Part shown: positions 1-8,770 of the stretch, piece after piece | Layout: every line of letters starts with the position of its first letter | Position numbering within the stretch: position 1 is the stretch's first letter | Source: Rhodoferax sp. | GTDB taxonomy: Bacteria > Pseudomonadota > Gammaproteobacteria > Burkholderiales > Burkholderiaceae_C | Reading direction: 5' to 3' | DNA length: 64,000 nt | Assembly (NCBI GenBank): GCA_030645355.1 | Contig: JAUSNJ010000111.1 | Coordinates: 1-64,000, forward strand | Program-made: the position numbers and the translations under genes | Notes under the pieces: generated by a model | Seen by the model: the letters and a program-made list of their open reading frames with translations, nothing else | What the model was told of the DNA's origin: nothing | The model's database searches: none

Positions 1-1400
1 TCGTGGTCCACACCAAAGGCCACGCACTCACCCACCATGCGGGTTGCATACAGCACTTCCTCTACTTCCGTCGGGCTGACGCGGTAACCCGATGTCTTCA
101 TCATTTCATCGCGCCTGCCTATAAAGTAGAGAAATCCCTCCTCATCCTGGCGCACGTTGTCGCCTGAAAATACTGCGTATTCCGGTAACTGCAGTCCAGG
201 CTGGCGCCCGGGCGCATCCGATGCCAGCAGCTTGTACCGCTCCGCGGTCTTTTCGGCGTCGTTCCAATAGCCCATGCCCACCAGGGCGCCCCGGTGGACC
301 AACTCGCCGGGCTCATGTGGCGCGCACGGCGAACCGTCTTCGCGCAATACCAGAATCTCGGCATTCGGAATGGCTTTGCCAATCGAGTCTGGCCGACGGT
401 CTACCTCTTCCGGCGGCAAATACGTCGATCGGAACGCTTCCGTCAGGCCATACATCAAATATGGCCGTGCGTTGGGAACCTGCTGGCGCAACAGCGTCAG
501 CGTCTCACGCGGCATGCGTCCACCGGTATTGGCAAAATAGCGCAGCTTCTCTCCAATGGCTGGCGGCCATTCAAGTTGCGCCAACTGGATGTAGAGGGGG
601 GGCACGGCCGTCAAGCCGGTAACGCCTTCGCGCTCCATGGACTTGAGCACATCACGTGGCATCAGATAGTTCAGCAGAACCACTCTGGCCCCCGCATGAA
701 ACGCCGTCGTCAGTTGGCTGAACCCCGCATCAAATGACAGGGGCAGGGCTGCGAGCAGCGTGTCTTGTCCATTGTTCTCCAGATACGATGCCACGCTCTT
801 GGCCCCCGCCACCATATTGCGGTGCGACAAGACTACCCCCTTGGGCCGGCCCGTGCTCCCCGAGGTGTACAAAATGGCCACCATGTCGGTGTCGATCACG
901 CGGTGCCCCGTGCGCAGGGGGCTGTTTAGCAGGCCACTCCAATTGATCAATGCCAGTGGGCTTGAAACGGCTGCGCCAGCGGGGGCTTGTCCGATCGCCG
1001 AGTCCGTGACAACAACATGACGAAGATCGTGGCATTCGGCAAGCACGTCTTTCATCAAGGCCAGGCGTTCCGGTGAGATCACCAACACCCGGACGTTGCA
1101 GTCACGCAGAATGAAGGCGACTTGCTCTGGCTTCAGCAGCGGATTGATCGGTACAAAAACAGCGCCAGCTGCTGGTGCACCAAAACTGGCTATTACCGCC
1201 TCGAAACGCTTTTCCAGGTAAATGGCAACCCGATCACTGCGTGATATTCCCAGGTCCATCAGCCCCGATGCAAATTGGGCGACACCGAGGTTCAAATCCT
1301 CGTAACTCAAATGCGCGCCACCGTTGGTCAAGGCAATAGCACCTGGAGTGCGATGGGCCGCTACAGCGATCAGTTCATGCAATAGCGTAGATTCGGTCAT
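1..1400 (-). CDS. AMP-dependent acyl-CoA ligase, exosortase A-associated type (3' end cut by window edge)
   Basis: This frame is absent from the ORF track because it runs off the left edge, but it is open from an ATG at 1400 to base 1 (about 466 residues). It reads as an ANL-superfamily acyl-activating enzyme: the signature TSGSTGRPKG lies at about residues 179-188, followed by a typical core with YGLTEAF near residue 318 and a GD-R--E-G--Y--GR-D hinge stretch near the cut. Such enzymes adenylate a carboxylic acid and pass it to CoA or a carrier-protein phosphopantetheine. The neighbours (two acyl carrier proteins and the two hydrolases typical of exosortase A loci) suggest it is the TIGR03098-type ligase and that it may load one of the ACPs; that is inference. 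It is divergent from the ACP gene at 1508, with 107 bases between them. The C-terminal lid domain lies outside the window. Confidence 0.9.
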   Translation of the reverse strand, partial: MTESTLLHELIAVAAHRTPGAIALTNGGAHLSYEDLNLGVAQFASGLMDLGISRSDRVAIYLEKRFEAVIASFGAPAAGAVFVPINPLLKPEQVAFILRDCNVRVLVISPERLALMKDVLAECHDLRHVVVTDSAIGQAPAGAAVSSPLALINWSGLLNSPLRTGHRVIDTDMVAILYTSGSTGRPKGVVLSHRNMVAGAKSVASYLENNGQDTLLAALPLSFDAGFSQLTTAFHAGARVVLLNYLMPRDVLKSMEREGVTGLTAVPPLYIQLAQLEWPPAIGEKLRYFANTGGRMPRETLTLLRQQVPNARPYLMYGLTEAFRSTYLPPEEVDRRPDSIGKAIPNAEILVLREDGSPCAPHEPGELVHRGALVGMGYWNDAEKTAERYKLLASDAPGRQPGLQLPEYAVFSGDNVRQDEEGFLYFIGRRDEMMKTSGYRVSPTEVEEVLYATRMVGECVAFGVDH

Positions 1401-1507
1401 AGGAAATTGCCTTGAAATGGACGAAAAACTCTGCCCTGGTTCGGAGTGGGAAAGTATCGCACCTAAAATGATCCGACTTTATCGATGACTCAAAAGGAAA
1501 CTCTTCC

Positions 1508-1759
1508 ATGGACGTAAGAAAAGAACTGCTGTCGCTTCTGGATGAGGTGTTGCATCTCGAAGGTCGAACATCGTCCTTTGATGAACACACACCGTTGCTC
1601 GGCGCGTTACCAGAAATGGATTCCATGGGCGTGGTCTCGCTGCTGACGGCATTTGAAGATCGTTTGGGATTTTCGGTCGATGACGATGAAATAGACGGTT
1701 CCGTATTTCAGACTTTTGGCACCCTCTTGGTGTTTGTCCAGAACAAGCTCGAACGTTGA
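1508..1759 (+). CDS. Acyl carrier protein
   Basis: A small acidic protein of 83 residues with the carrier-protein attachment motif DSM at residues 38-40; Ser39 would carry 4'-phosphopantetheine. Length and helical pattern fit a stand-alone ACP. It is the only plus-strand gene in this module, divergent from the acyl-CoA ligase and convergent with hydrolase 1. Its start has an AAGGAAA-like stretch about 8 bases upstream (ctcaaaaggaaactcttcc). It probably shuttles the acyl group activated by the neighbouring ligase towards a sugar- or lipid-modifying step of the exopolysaccharide pathway; the substrate cannot be read from the sequence. Confidence 0.88.
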   Translation: MDVRKELLSLLDEVLHLEGRTSSFDEHTPLLGALPEMDSMGVVSLLTAFEDRLGFSVDDDEIDGSVFQTFGTLLVFVQNKLER

Positions 1760-1791
1760 CCTTGACGACCAATTTCCCGGGCTGAAATCCC

Positions 1792-2664
1792 CTACCAGCT
1801 GCGAAGCCACTCCAGTCCCCAGCCAACGACCTGGTCACGTTCTTCGGCGGAAGAAAAAGTGTGATCTGCGCTTGGGTGATCGTAACGGGTGACTGGCTTG
1901 GCACGAAACTGCTCTTGCCAGGCCACATCGGCATTTACCACTTCTTCAAATTCCCGAGCGATAAGATCCCGTCCACTGAGCACCAGCATGACAGGCCCTG
2001 CAAATCGCGTCAGTCCCTGCAACAAGCGCTCGGGCAACGAGCCTTCGCGGGAAATCGGTGCCCCCAGGGTCCCTCCGGCGGTCTGCTCAGCACTGGGCTT
2101 CGGAGTGCGGGTCATACGCATCAAATTCCAGGCCGACCACAGCGATGCGAACGGATTGAAGCGCAGGCCAAACACTTTCTTCCAGAAACTCGGCTGCATG
2201 ATGCGCTGCAGATAGTAAAACCGCAATATGGTCTTGGCCTCGCCGGCCTGCGTGCGTACCCAAGGATTGAGAAGTACAAGGCCCTTGACCCGTACATCGC
2301 GATGGGCGTAAAAGAGAATCGCTGAAGAAGCGTCGCATTCGCCCCAAAGCACGACCTCCGTCATTTCCGGAACAGCCTCAAAAAATCGATCAATGGCGGC
2401 TCTGATATCGTTGTCTATTCTTTCAAAGCCCACGAACTCGCCCTGGGCGTCACCCATTCCGCGATAGTCAAACCGAAAGGCCGGGAAGCCGGCTGCACAC
2501 AGCCTGCGTGACCACAGCGTCAACTGCCTGGCACCACCAGCGCGATACTGAGGTCCGCCGCCCACGACGAACAGTACACCACGTTGTCGTGGCGCATCTG
2601 GCTTGTGCACGATGCCGACCAGAGAGTCCCCGTCGCATTCAAAAGTCAGCGCAATTTCAGTCAT
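1792..2664 (-). CDS. Exosortase A system-associated hydrolase 1 (alpha/beta fold)
   Basis: A 290-residue alpha/beta-hydrolase-like protein. The N-terminal half has the strand-turn pattern GVLFVVGGGPQYRAG and FRFDYRGMGDAQGEF typical of the TIGR03100 family found beside exosortase A genes. The usual GxSxG elbow is replaced by WGECDASSA, so the nucleophile is not the standard serine arrangement. Its ATG overlaps the stop of hydrolase 2 as ATGA (2661-2664), so the two are almost certainly translationally coupled. The role is unknown; with two ACPs and an acyl ligase next to it, an acyl-thioesterase or acyl-transfer function is a reasonable guess. Family assignment is confident, function is not. 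Confidence 0.88.
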   Translation of the reverse strand: MTEIALTFECDGDSLVGIVHKPDAPRQRGVLFVVGGGPQYRAGGARQLTLWSRRLCAAGFPAFRFDYRGMGDAQGEFVGFERIDNDIRAAIDRFFEAVPEMTEVVLWGECDASSAILFYAHRDVRVKGLVLLNPWVRTQAGEAKTILRFYYLQRIMQPSFWKKVFGLRFNPFASLWSAWNLMRMTRTPKPSAEQTAGGTLGAPISREGSLPERLLQGLTRFAGPVMLVLSGRDLIAREFEEVVNADVAWQEQFRAKPVTRYDHPSADHTFSSAEERDQVVGWGLEWLRSW

Positions 2665-3524
2665 TTTGCGGCCACCTTCTCGTTAAGCCAGGAACTGGTT
2701 TTTTCGATGATGGTGACACCAATAACCCGTTCATGAACCTGCCAAAAGGCCGGTCCAGGATATGCGATGACATCTACTGCTGCGCCAGCTACGTTCCAGG
2801 TTTGCAATGCATTGCGGCTTGCAAGTGGTATTTCCAGCTTTTCCGGATTTGCGTTCTCAAGCCACAAGGCTGAAGATCCCGCGAGCAGTGGATGTCCGAT
2901 CAAACTTGCACCTTCAATGGCTTCGGCAAGCGCGGGATGAATCTCATACCCCGCTACCTCCAGGGTAAGTCCAGACGCCAACTGTTGCCGCATGGACGCC
3001 GTCGTTTCCTTTGGCAGATCGGGGCGGTCCAACCTGGCCGCCATGCGAACACGAAAGAACTGGGTCAGATGAACCTTGCCATCCAGAACGGGTTGCCAAA
3101 GAACGAGCGCGACGTCCGGCTTACCCAATCCGGCATGCACAGCGCCCGCAAGAATGGCGCCTAGGCGGACTCCCAGGATTGCTTTCAAACCACCCGGCTG
3201 TGCCATCAGCCATTGCTGGGCCGCGACAATGTCGCTGAGCCAGATTTCCCATCTGGCGTCGCGGTACTCGCCGTCACTATCACCTGTCCCGTGCAAATCG
3301 ACGATCAGAGTGCCAAAGCCGAAAGCCGCCAGAGCCTGCGCCTGCAGCGTCATCATGCTTCGGCACCGGTTCATCTCTTCATTGAACGGCGGAACACACA
3401 GAACATGGCCACGGATCTTCGACACATCGCGTGGACGATGGTGAACCATGAACAGTCGCCCATTTGGCGTGTCCAGGAAGAAAGGTTCGACTGCTACATC
3501 GACTGACCCGTTTGATCCGGCCAT
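2661..3524 (-). CDS. Exosortase A system-associated hydrolase 2 (alpha/beta fold)
   Basis: A 287-residue protein matching the TIGR03101 type: it opens with a short beta hairpin and then VLCVPPFNEEMNRCR, followed by the LIVDLHGTGDSDGE stretch seen in CocE/alpha-beta hydrolase relatives. The nucleophile elbow region reads LGVRLGA, again without a canonical GxSxG. It starts 3 bases after the upstream ACP gene stops and overlaps hydrolase 1 by ATGA. In known exosortase A loci hydrolases 1 and 2 occur as a pair beside an acyl-CoA ligase, as here. No substrate is known to me. Confidence 0.88.
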   Translation of the reverse strand: MAGSNGSVDVAVEPFFLDTPNGRLFMVHHRPRDVSKIRGHVLCVPPFNEEMNRCRSMMTLQAQALAAFGFGTLIVDLHGTGDSDGEYRDARWEIWLSDIVAAQQWLMAQPGGLKAILGVRLGAILAGAVHAGLGKPDVALVLWQPVLDGKVHLTQFFRVRMAARLDRPDLPKETTASMRQQLASGLTLEVAGYEIHPALAEAIEGASLIGHPLLAGSSALWLENANPEKLEIPLASRNALQTWNVAGAAVDVIAYPGPAFWQVHERVIGVTIIEKTSSWLNEKVAAK

Positions 3525-3527
3525 TGA

Positions 3528-3797
3528 CTACAGCAGTCCTTTGCGCTTCAAGAGAAAGTTGGCCATCATCTCCATGCTGCCCAAGTTGTCGATGGTGAAT
3601 TCCTCTGTGGCGATGCGCAGGCCATACTTTGCTTCAAACCAGGCAATGAGATCCAGAAGACCGGCCGAATCAATCGCGCCAGTTGCCGGCAGGATTTCTT
3701 CGGCGGTTATATCGCTGGCATCGCAGTCAAGCGTTGCAGCAATTTCCACAACCTTAGCTTTTATCGCCGCAATAATTGATTCTTTGTCGAGTGTCAT
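3528..3797 (-). CDS. Acyl carrier protein (second copy)
   Basis: An 89-residue acidic carrier protein with the attachment motif IDSAG around Ser44. It differs strongly from the ACP at 1508, so the two are probably not interchangeable. It sits directly between the E2 acyltransferase gene and hydrolase 2 on the same strand. That placement raises the possibility that the E1/E2 complex hands its acyl group to this ACP rather than to CoA; this is a hypothesis from gene order only. Confidence 0.86.
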   Translation of the reverse strand: MTLDKESIIAAIKAKVVEIAATLDCDASDITAEEILPATGAIDSAGLLDLIAWFEAKYGLRIATEEFTIDNLGSMEMMANFLLKRKGLL

Positions 3798-3825
3798 GTT
3801 GTACCGGTCTTAAAAATGTGCGCAG

Positions 3826-4929
3826 TCAATCGCGCTTGGCGGGTTTGGATAATTTCCGAAGCGTGCTTGCCACGTCAGATCCATTCATGACGCGGTGATC
3901 GTAGGTCGCCCCCAATACCGCCACGCCATCAGCCCCCACGGTGTGAGCGACCATCAGCGACGTATTGGGCGAAAGGATTGGGATGTGCCGGGCCACTTTC
4001 CAGCGAGCCATACTGGAAAATCCCACCGTGGTTCCCTGTGTTTCTTTCGGACCCAGATTGTGGCTCGCGGCGCGGCGCTGCAAATCAACCATTGCATTCA
4101 CAAAACCCAATTCGCCCAGATGGTTGGCGTCACGCACCACAGCCAGGTACAACACGTCACCGGCTTGCACCGTAGATCCCAAATTGACGTCCTTGTACTC
4201 ATACCGCTTCGTTCCCACAATTGTTGCGTTCAGCCGGGCGTTTTCGCGCGCCAGCTCCACCAGACGCCACGCCATCAACGGCAGCAACGGCCCCAGCATC
4301 AAATTGTGACGCGTCCCGAACTCCTGGGCATAGGCGTCCCACAACGCAGGATCGTAGGTGATCTCAATGTAGCCTGGTACCGCCACGTCACGATGCCACG
4401 TGACCGTGGACAACATGCCGCGATCCTCGCTTTTCAAGGAAATCAATTCACCCGCCACGTCAGGCAGTGATTCACTTCGTAAAGTGGGTTGATCCGCCGG
4501 TTTCGACAGATTGCCCTTGGCAGCCATATACCGTTCGATGTCAGCCACACTCAACCGGTCCCCACTGGCCGGCACCATCGCGGCATCCAATCCATGGGCA
4601 TTCAGCAAGGCACGCGCCTTGGCAGTTGGGGTTGATCCACCGGCTGCAACACTGTTCTTCGCAACTTTCAACTCGGGGATCGCGTCGTCTTTGGTCTTGC
4701 CCAACCAGATCAGAACTGCACCAACGGTTACCACATCGTCAACGTCGCCAAGTATTGCCAGGACAAAACCGTCCGCACTTGCTTCTACGTCGACAACGGC
4801 TTTGTCGGTTTCCACCTGGGCAACAACCTGGCCTTTGCTCACCAAGTCGCCGACGGCTACCTGCAGACTGACAAGTTTTACCTCATCGTCATTGTTGTTG
4901 ATTCTTGGTACATAGAGCGCTTCAGCCAT
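3826..4929 (-). CDS. 2-oxoacid dehydrogenase E2-like dihydrolipoamide acyltransferase
   Basis: A 367-residue protein with the standard E2 order: an N-terminal lipoyl domain with the ETDKA lysine site (Lys43), a linker, a peripheral subunit-binding domain at about residues 100-137 (AKARALLNAHGLD ... VADIERYM), and a catalytic acyltransferase domain to the end. The active-site motif reads DHRVMNG instead of the usual DHRxxDG, so the histidine (about residue 345) is kept but the aspartate is asparagine. It follows the E1 gene by about 30 bases on the same strand. With E1 it would decarboxylate a 2-oxo acid and transfer the resulting acyl group. No E3 gene is nearby, so a housekeeping E3 would have to reoxidise the lipoyl group. 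Confidence 0.9.
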   Translation of the reverse strand: MAEALYVPRINNNDDEVKLVSLQVAVGDLVSKGQVVAQVETDKAVVDVEASADGFVLAILGDVDDVVTVGAVLIWLGKTKDDAIPELKVAKNSVAAGGSTPTAKARALLNAHGLDAAMVPASGDRLSVADIERYMAAKGNLSKPADQPTLRSESLPDVAGELISLKSEDRGMLSTVTWHRDVAVPGYIEITYDPALWDAYAQEFGTRHNLMLGPLLPLMAWRLVELARENARLNATIVGTKRYEYKDVNLGSTVQAGDVLYLAVVRDANHLGELGFVNAMVDLQRRAASHNLGPKETQGTTVGFSSMARWKVARHIPILSPNTSLMVAHTVGADGVAVLGATYDHRVMNGSDVASTLRKLSKPAKRD

Positions 4930-4958
4930 CGCAATTGATCTCTCTTACAAAGAAGTAT

Positions 4959-6947
4959 TTAAAACAGGCCAAGGACTTTATCAACAATGGCTTGCTCGTC
5001 AGGCAATTGGGATCGCTCCAAACTGCGTGCAGAAGCAATTGGAACCGGGGGCATCCCGATGCGAACAACATTGCCGCGATAACCCGCTTCAGCCAGGCTT
5101 GCCACCAGTTCGGCACTGACACCAAACTCATGATGTGACTCTTCAATCACTGCGATGCGCTGGCGCGTCAACAGCAGTCCAACCAATGTATTTTTGGGCA
5201 TCGGTGCCAGAAGAGAGGGCGACACAATCTCTACGGACAATTCCTCTTCCTGCTCAAGTCGCGTTGCAGCACGCTCGATAACCGGAAGCATTCCCCCAAA
5301 ACCAACCAACGTTACATCCGGTTGCGAATCTCCGCGGCGCACGGTTGGGAACAGCTCAGCACCCAAATCCGCATCCGCCGGCGGCACCGTCTGGTAGTCC
5401 TTCGGGTCCTGCGCTTCAGTGTAAAGCAGCTTGTGTTCCAGAAAGACCACGGGATTGGGCCATCGTGTTACGGCGTTGACCAGCAACTGCCCGACGTTGT
5501 GACGATGGCTTCCATAGACCACCGTCAGGCCAGGCACAGACACCAGGATATTCTCAGGACTCTGGCTATGGGTCGGGCCATAGCCGCGCCGCCCGCCGCA
5601 GGGCGCCCGTATGACCACGGGCACTTCGCAGTCCGCAAACATACCCGGGAACTTGACGGCGTGGTTGTAGATTTGGTCCATGCACAGCGTCAGAAAATCA
5701 GCGAACATGATCTCGACAATCGGGCGACGCCCGGCCATGGCTAGCCCTATCCCGGCTCCGGTAATACCAGCCTCGCTGATGGGCGTCGAAATCACCCTTC
5801 CTGGGAACTCGGTGGACAAGCCGGCAGTTACCTTGAAAGCTCCGCCGTAGGGTTCATGCAAATCTTCGCCCAACAACAGGACGTCATTGCAACTGTCGAG
5901 CAAATTGCGCAAACCGCCATTGATGGCAAGACGCACACTCCCGACAACTGGAGGCTGCTGCGCGATCAAAGGAGCGCGCGCTGACCGCATGGAGTGCTCC
6001 GGCACCTCATCGAAGCTTGATTCAGGCGAAGCCATTGCCGTCGCTTCAATGTCCCGGATAAAGGCCGCGTTGCGCGCCTCGATCCCTTCTCTGACTCCGG
6101 GATCCAGACGGCTACCAAGCGCCATAAGAGGGTCGCGTTCGGTGATGGCTTCGCGCTCCCCGGCGTCGCGCAAGTCATCTCCTTTGCTGTGGGGCCCCAG
6201 TCGACCGGTCTTGATGACCAGCATGCCGGGACCCTTATTGCCACGCATCTCCGTGACGACTGCGTCAACCGCCACCATGAATCCCGGCTCGGCATCGTCC
6301 AGCTGCCAGGTCCGCATGCCAAATGCCGCACCCCGGCCTTCAATGGTCCCGGCAACAACATCCCTGGTGTACGTGGTCTGAGCAATCCCGTTGTTCTCAA
6401 CCACAAACAGCACCGGAGCGCCCCAAACGGCAGCAAGATTCATGCTTTCGTAGAGCAAACCCTCGCCCAGCGTTCCATCTCCAATCATGATGGCCACCAC
6501 GCCCCGGCTGGCACGGCGTTTGATATCCAGCGCGAAGCCGCTGCCAATAGCGGTCATGCCAGCCTGGATGCCATTGCTGTGAAAATTCCGATATGCGATG
6601 TGCTGGCTGCCACCGTACCCACCGCAGACGCCGTCCTGACGCCCCATGATTTCTGCGACCAAACCGACCGCATGACCCGAATAGGTCAAAAAATGACCGT
6701 GGTTGCGATGATTTGAAAGCACCATGTCATCAGGGTCGTTCAGTGCCCGGACGACCGACATCTGACACAACTCCTGACCCAGACAGGTGTGGGTGGTGCC
6801 GGACAGCAAGCCTCGACCGAAAAGGTCAAGAATGAGTTGTTCGGTCGATCGAATGAAATGGCCGAATCCGTAGAGACTGGCATCGTCCAGACCAATCTGG
6901 GGTTTTCCAGCCTGATCAAACATGTAACCGGGAACGGGTCTAATCAT
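4959..6947 (-). CDS. Fused E1 alpha-beta 2-oxoacid dehydrogenase (thiamine diphosphate)
   Basis: The ORF extends to 7052, but the ATG at 6947 (MIRPVPGYMF) is preferred: the 35 extra residues are atypical, and a purine-rich AGGATGTGGAG lies just upstream. The protein of about 662 residues carries an alpha half with the thiamine diphosphate motif GDGTLGEGLLYESMNLA ... VVENN, and a beta half with LLGEDLHEPYGGAFKVTAGL, PISEAGITGAGIGLAMAG and EIMFADFLTLCMDQIYNHAVK. Fused alpha-beta E1 subunits are a known arrangement. It would supply the decarboxylase step for the E2 downstream. Which 2-oxo acid is used (pyruvate, branched-chain or other) cannot be decided by eye. It is divergent from the TPR-like gene at 7114. 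Confidence 0.9.
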   Translation of the reverse strand: MIRPVPGYMFDQAGKPQIGLDDASLYGFGHFIRSTEQLILDLFGRGLLSGTTHTCLGQELCQMSVVRALNDPDDMVLSNHRNHGHFLTYSGHAVGLVAEIMGRQDGVCGGYGGSQHIAYRNFHSNGIQAGMTAIGSGFALDIKRRASRGVVAIMIGDGTLGEGLLYESMNLAAVWGAPVLFVVENNGIAQTTYTRDVVAGTIEGRGAAFGMRTWQLDDAEPGFMVAVDAVVTEMRGNKGPGMLVIKTGRLGPHSKGDDLRDAGEREAITERDPLMALGSRLDPGVREGIEARNAAFIRDIEATAMASPESSFDEVPEHSMRSARAPLIAQQPPVVGSVRLAINGGLRNLLDSCNDVLLLGEDLHEPYGGAFKVTAGLSTEFPGRVISTPISEAGITGAGIGLAMAGRRPIVEIMFADFLTLCMDQIYNHAVKFPGMFADCEVPVVIRAPCGGRRGYGPTHSQSPENILVSVPGLTVVYGSHRHNVGQLLVNAVTRWPNPVVFLEHKLLYTEAQDPKDYQTVPPADADLGAELFPTVRRGDSQPDVTLVGFGGMLPVIERAATRLEQEEELSVEIVSPSLLAPMPKNTLVGLLLTRQRIAVIEESHHEFGVSAELVASLAEAGYRGNVVRIGMPPVPIASARSLERSQLPDEQAIVDKVLGLF

Positions 6948-7113
6948 GTGCTCCACATCCTGTGGGTGGGAATCACCCTTTCTATTCGCGGAAGTGTACC
7001 AACTCGTCGCGGCCCGAGTAGCGAGGCAGTGCGCTTCCCAGCGCCAGATCAATGTGCTATTGTGAGAATGTAAGCATTACGCTTGAGTCGCAGTCGGGAT
7101 AAAGGGAAGCAGG

Positions 7114-7845
7114 ATGATCGAAGAACAACCGATAGGGAGGGCCATTGCGCAGAGCAATGCGCCCCGATCAAGGCATGCGCTGGCTCTGGCGACAGGCTGG
7201 TGCATCATATTATTTTCCATGTGTTCGGCGGCCTCTGCGCAACGCAGCCCTTCCAGCTGCGGACCTCTCAAGAATCATTACGGTCCGTTCGATTACCGAA
7301 CTGAACGGGATGGGCGACTGAAAATCGTTGAGGAGTACCACTTCACCTCTAATGTGGAGGCCTTGGTGAAGGGGAATACTTCGAACGTGGGTGGTGATTT
7401 GAGCTACACATTGTTAACCTCACCAAACCATCATCGGGCGCTGATGGCCATGATTCGACTGGGCGAAAAATTCAAATCGCCGCAGCCACCGGGGTCCGTA
7501 TACCCGGTGGAGTGCTGGTTTGAACGCGCGCTGCGTTTCCGTCCCGATGACAGCACCGTCCGACTGATTTACGCGACATTTCTGGTGAAAGACGGGCGTG
7601 TGCCGGATGCAACCAAACAGTTGGAGATCGCAACGGTGAGGGCGGCCGACAATGCCTTTACGCAATACAACGCCGGTATGATTTATTTTGATATGAAGAA
7701 TTACGACGCGGCTCTGGTTCAGGCGCACAAGGCATATGGCTTGGGTTTTCCGCAGCTGGACTTGCGCGATAAACTGCAGAGCGTTGGCAAGTGGAACGAG
7801 CCGGCCGAGTTGCCCACAGAGTCTCCGGAGAAACCAGCCAAATAG
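7114..7845 (+). CDS. Secreted TPR-like protein of unknown function
   Basis: A 243-residue protein with an N-terminal hydrophobic segment at about residues 22-42 ending in SAASAQ, which looks like a cleavable signal peptide. The C-terminal half shows helix pairs of tetratricopeptide type (FERALRFRPDD, YNAGMIYFDMKNYDAALVQAHKAYGLG). The start has GGGAAGCAGG immediately upstream. It opens the plus-strand set of the accessory region, 42 bases ahead of the GNAT-like gene. A periplasmic scaffold or envelope protein tied to polysaccharide export is plausible, but nothing in the sequence proves it. Confidence 0.75.
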   Translation: MIEEQPIGRAIAQSNAPRSRHALALATGWCIILFSMCSAASAQRSPSSCGPLKNHYGPFDYRTERDGRLKIVEEYHFTSNVEALVKGNTSNVGGDLSYTLLTSPNHHRALMAMIRLGEKFKSPQPPGSVYPVECWFERALRFRPDDSTVRLIYATFLVKDGRVPDATKQLEIATVRAADNAFTQYNAGMIYFDMKNYDAALVQAHKAYGLGFPQLDLRDKLQSVGKWNEPAELPTESPEKPAK

Positions 7846-7887
7846 CGCCTTCCGCCAGTGCTTCAACTCATTTTGCTTTAACAATCG

Positions 7888-8742
7888 ATGGCACAACCCA
7901 CCGTAGTACCGGTCACAGACGCCGCATTGCCCGCGTTTTCAAGTTTTTTGCAGCAGCACATGCAGGGCAATCGCTCCGCCGCTGATTGGGAGCGCGGTTT
8001 GCGCAACCAATGGACGGCAGAGCTGCCAAATTTCGGTTTCATGTTGAAGAACGACCAGGGCGAAATCGTCGGTGGAATTGGTGCCTACTATGCTGACCGC
8101 GTCATCCGCGGGAAGCCCGAGAAGTTCTGCAATATCACAAGCTGGTGTGTGCTTGACACCTATCGGCAGCAAAGTATGAAACTGGCCATGACGGTGATCA
8201 AGCAGCCTGGCTACCATTTCACCGACTTTTCCCCCACCAAAGTCGTGGGTGGAACCCTGAAGTTCTTCAAGTTTCAGGAAATGGATGACGCACAAGCCGT
8301 CGTATTGAACTTGCCGGGCGTGCCGTTGAACGGCGGGCGTCTGCTTGACAGGGCGACTGACATTGAAGCGGCCTTGTCCGGTAGTGCACTGAAAATCTAC
8401 CAGGACCACGCAGAGTTTCCTTGGCTGAAACATGTGCTCATTGGCAGTCCGGGGGAATGGTGTCACGTGATCTACAAGCGAGCAACATTCAAGCACATGC
8501 CGGCCGCGATCATCTTGCATTTGTCGGACCGACGCTTGTTTTTGCGCCACTTCCGGCGCCTGTCAACCCACTTGCTGCTGCGCGGCATGGTCAGTACGCA
8601 TGTGGAATGCCGCATGTTGGACGCAGTACCGTGGCCGGCGGTCATTCGCTCCGGTTTCAACCGCAAAGTTTTTCTCAGCGAAAGTCTGGATTCGCGCGAT
8701 ATCGACTATTTGTACTCAGAAAGGGTGGCTCTCGACCTATGA
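7888..8742 (+). CDS. GNAT-like acyltransferase protein
   Basis: A 284-residue protein whose first 150 residues follow the GNAT fold pattern: GFMLKNDQGEIVGGIGAYYADRVIRG (strands 2-3), CNITSWCVLDTYRQQSMKLAMTVIKQPG (strand 4 and the acyl-CoA-binding helix), then FTDFSPTKVVGGTLKFFKFQEMD. The second half (about residues 150-284) is an extra domain I do not recognise. It lies just ahead of the sugar-transfer-type ATP-grasp gene (28-base gap), so it may acylate a sugar or amino acid used in the same decoration step. Substrate unknown. Confidence 0.7.
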   Translation: MAQPTVVPVTDAALPAFSSFLQQHMQGNRSAADWERGLRNQWTAELPNFGFMLKNDQGEIVGGIGAYYADRVIRGKPEKFCNITSWCVLDTYRQQSMKLAMTVIKQPGYHFTDFSPTKVVGGTLKFFKFQEMDDAQAVVLNLPGVPLNGGRLLDRATDIEAALSGSALKIYQDHAEFPWLKHVLIGSPGEWCHVIYKRATFKHMPAAIILHLSDRRLFLRHFRRLSTHLLLRGMVSTHVECRMLDAVPWPAVIRSGFNRKVFLSESLDSRDIDYLYSERVALDL

Positions 8743-8770
8743 GCGAAAACACCGACCACGCCGCATCACC

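Noticed and set aside
8600-8770. Extended N-terminus of the ATP-grasp frame ending at 9823
   Set aside because: This part overlaps the GNAT-like gene in another frame and has no family resemblance; the ATG at 8771 fits better.
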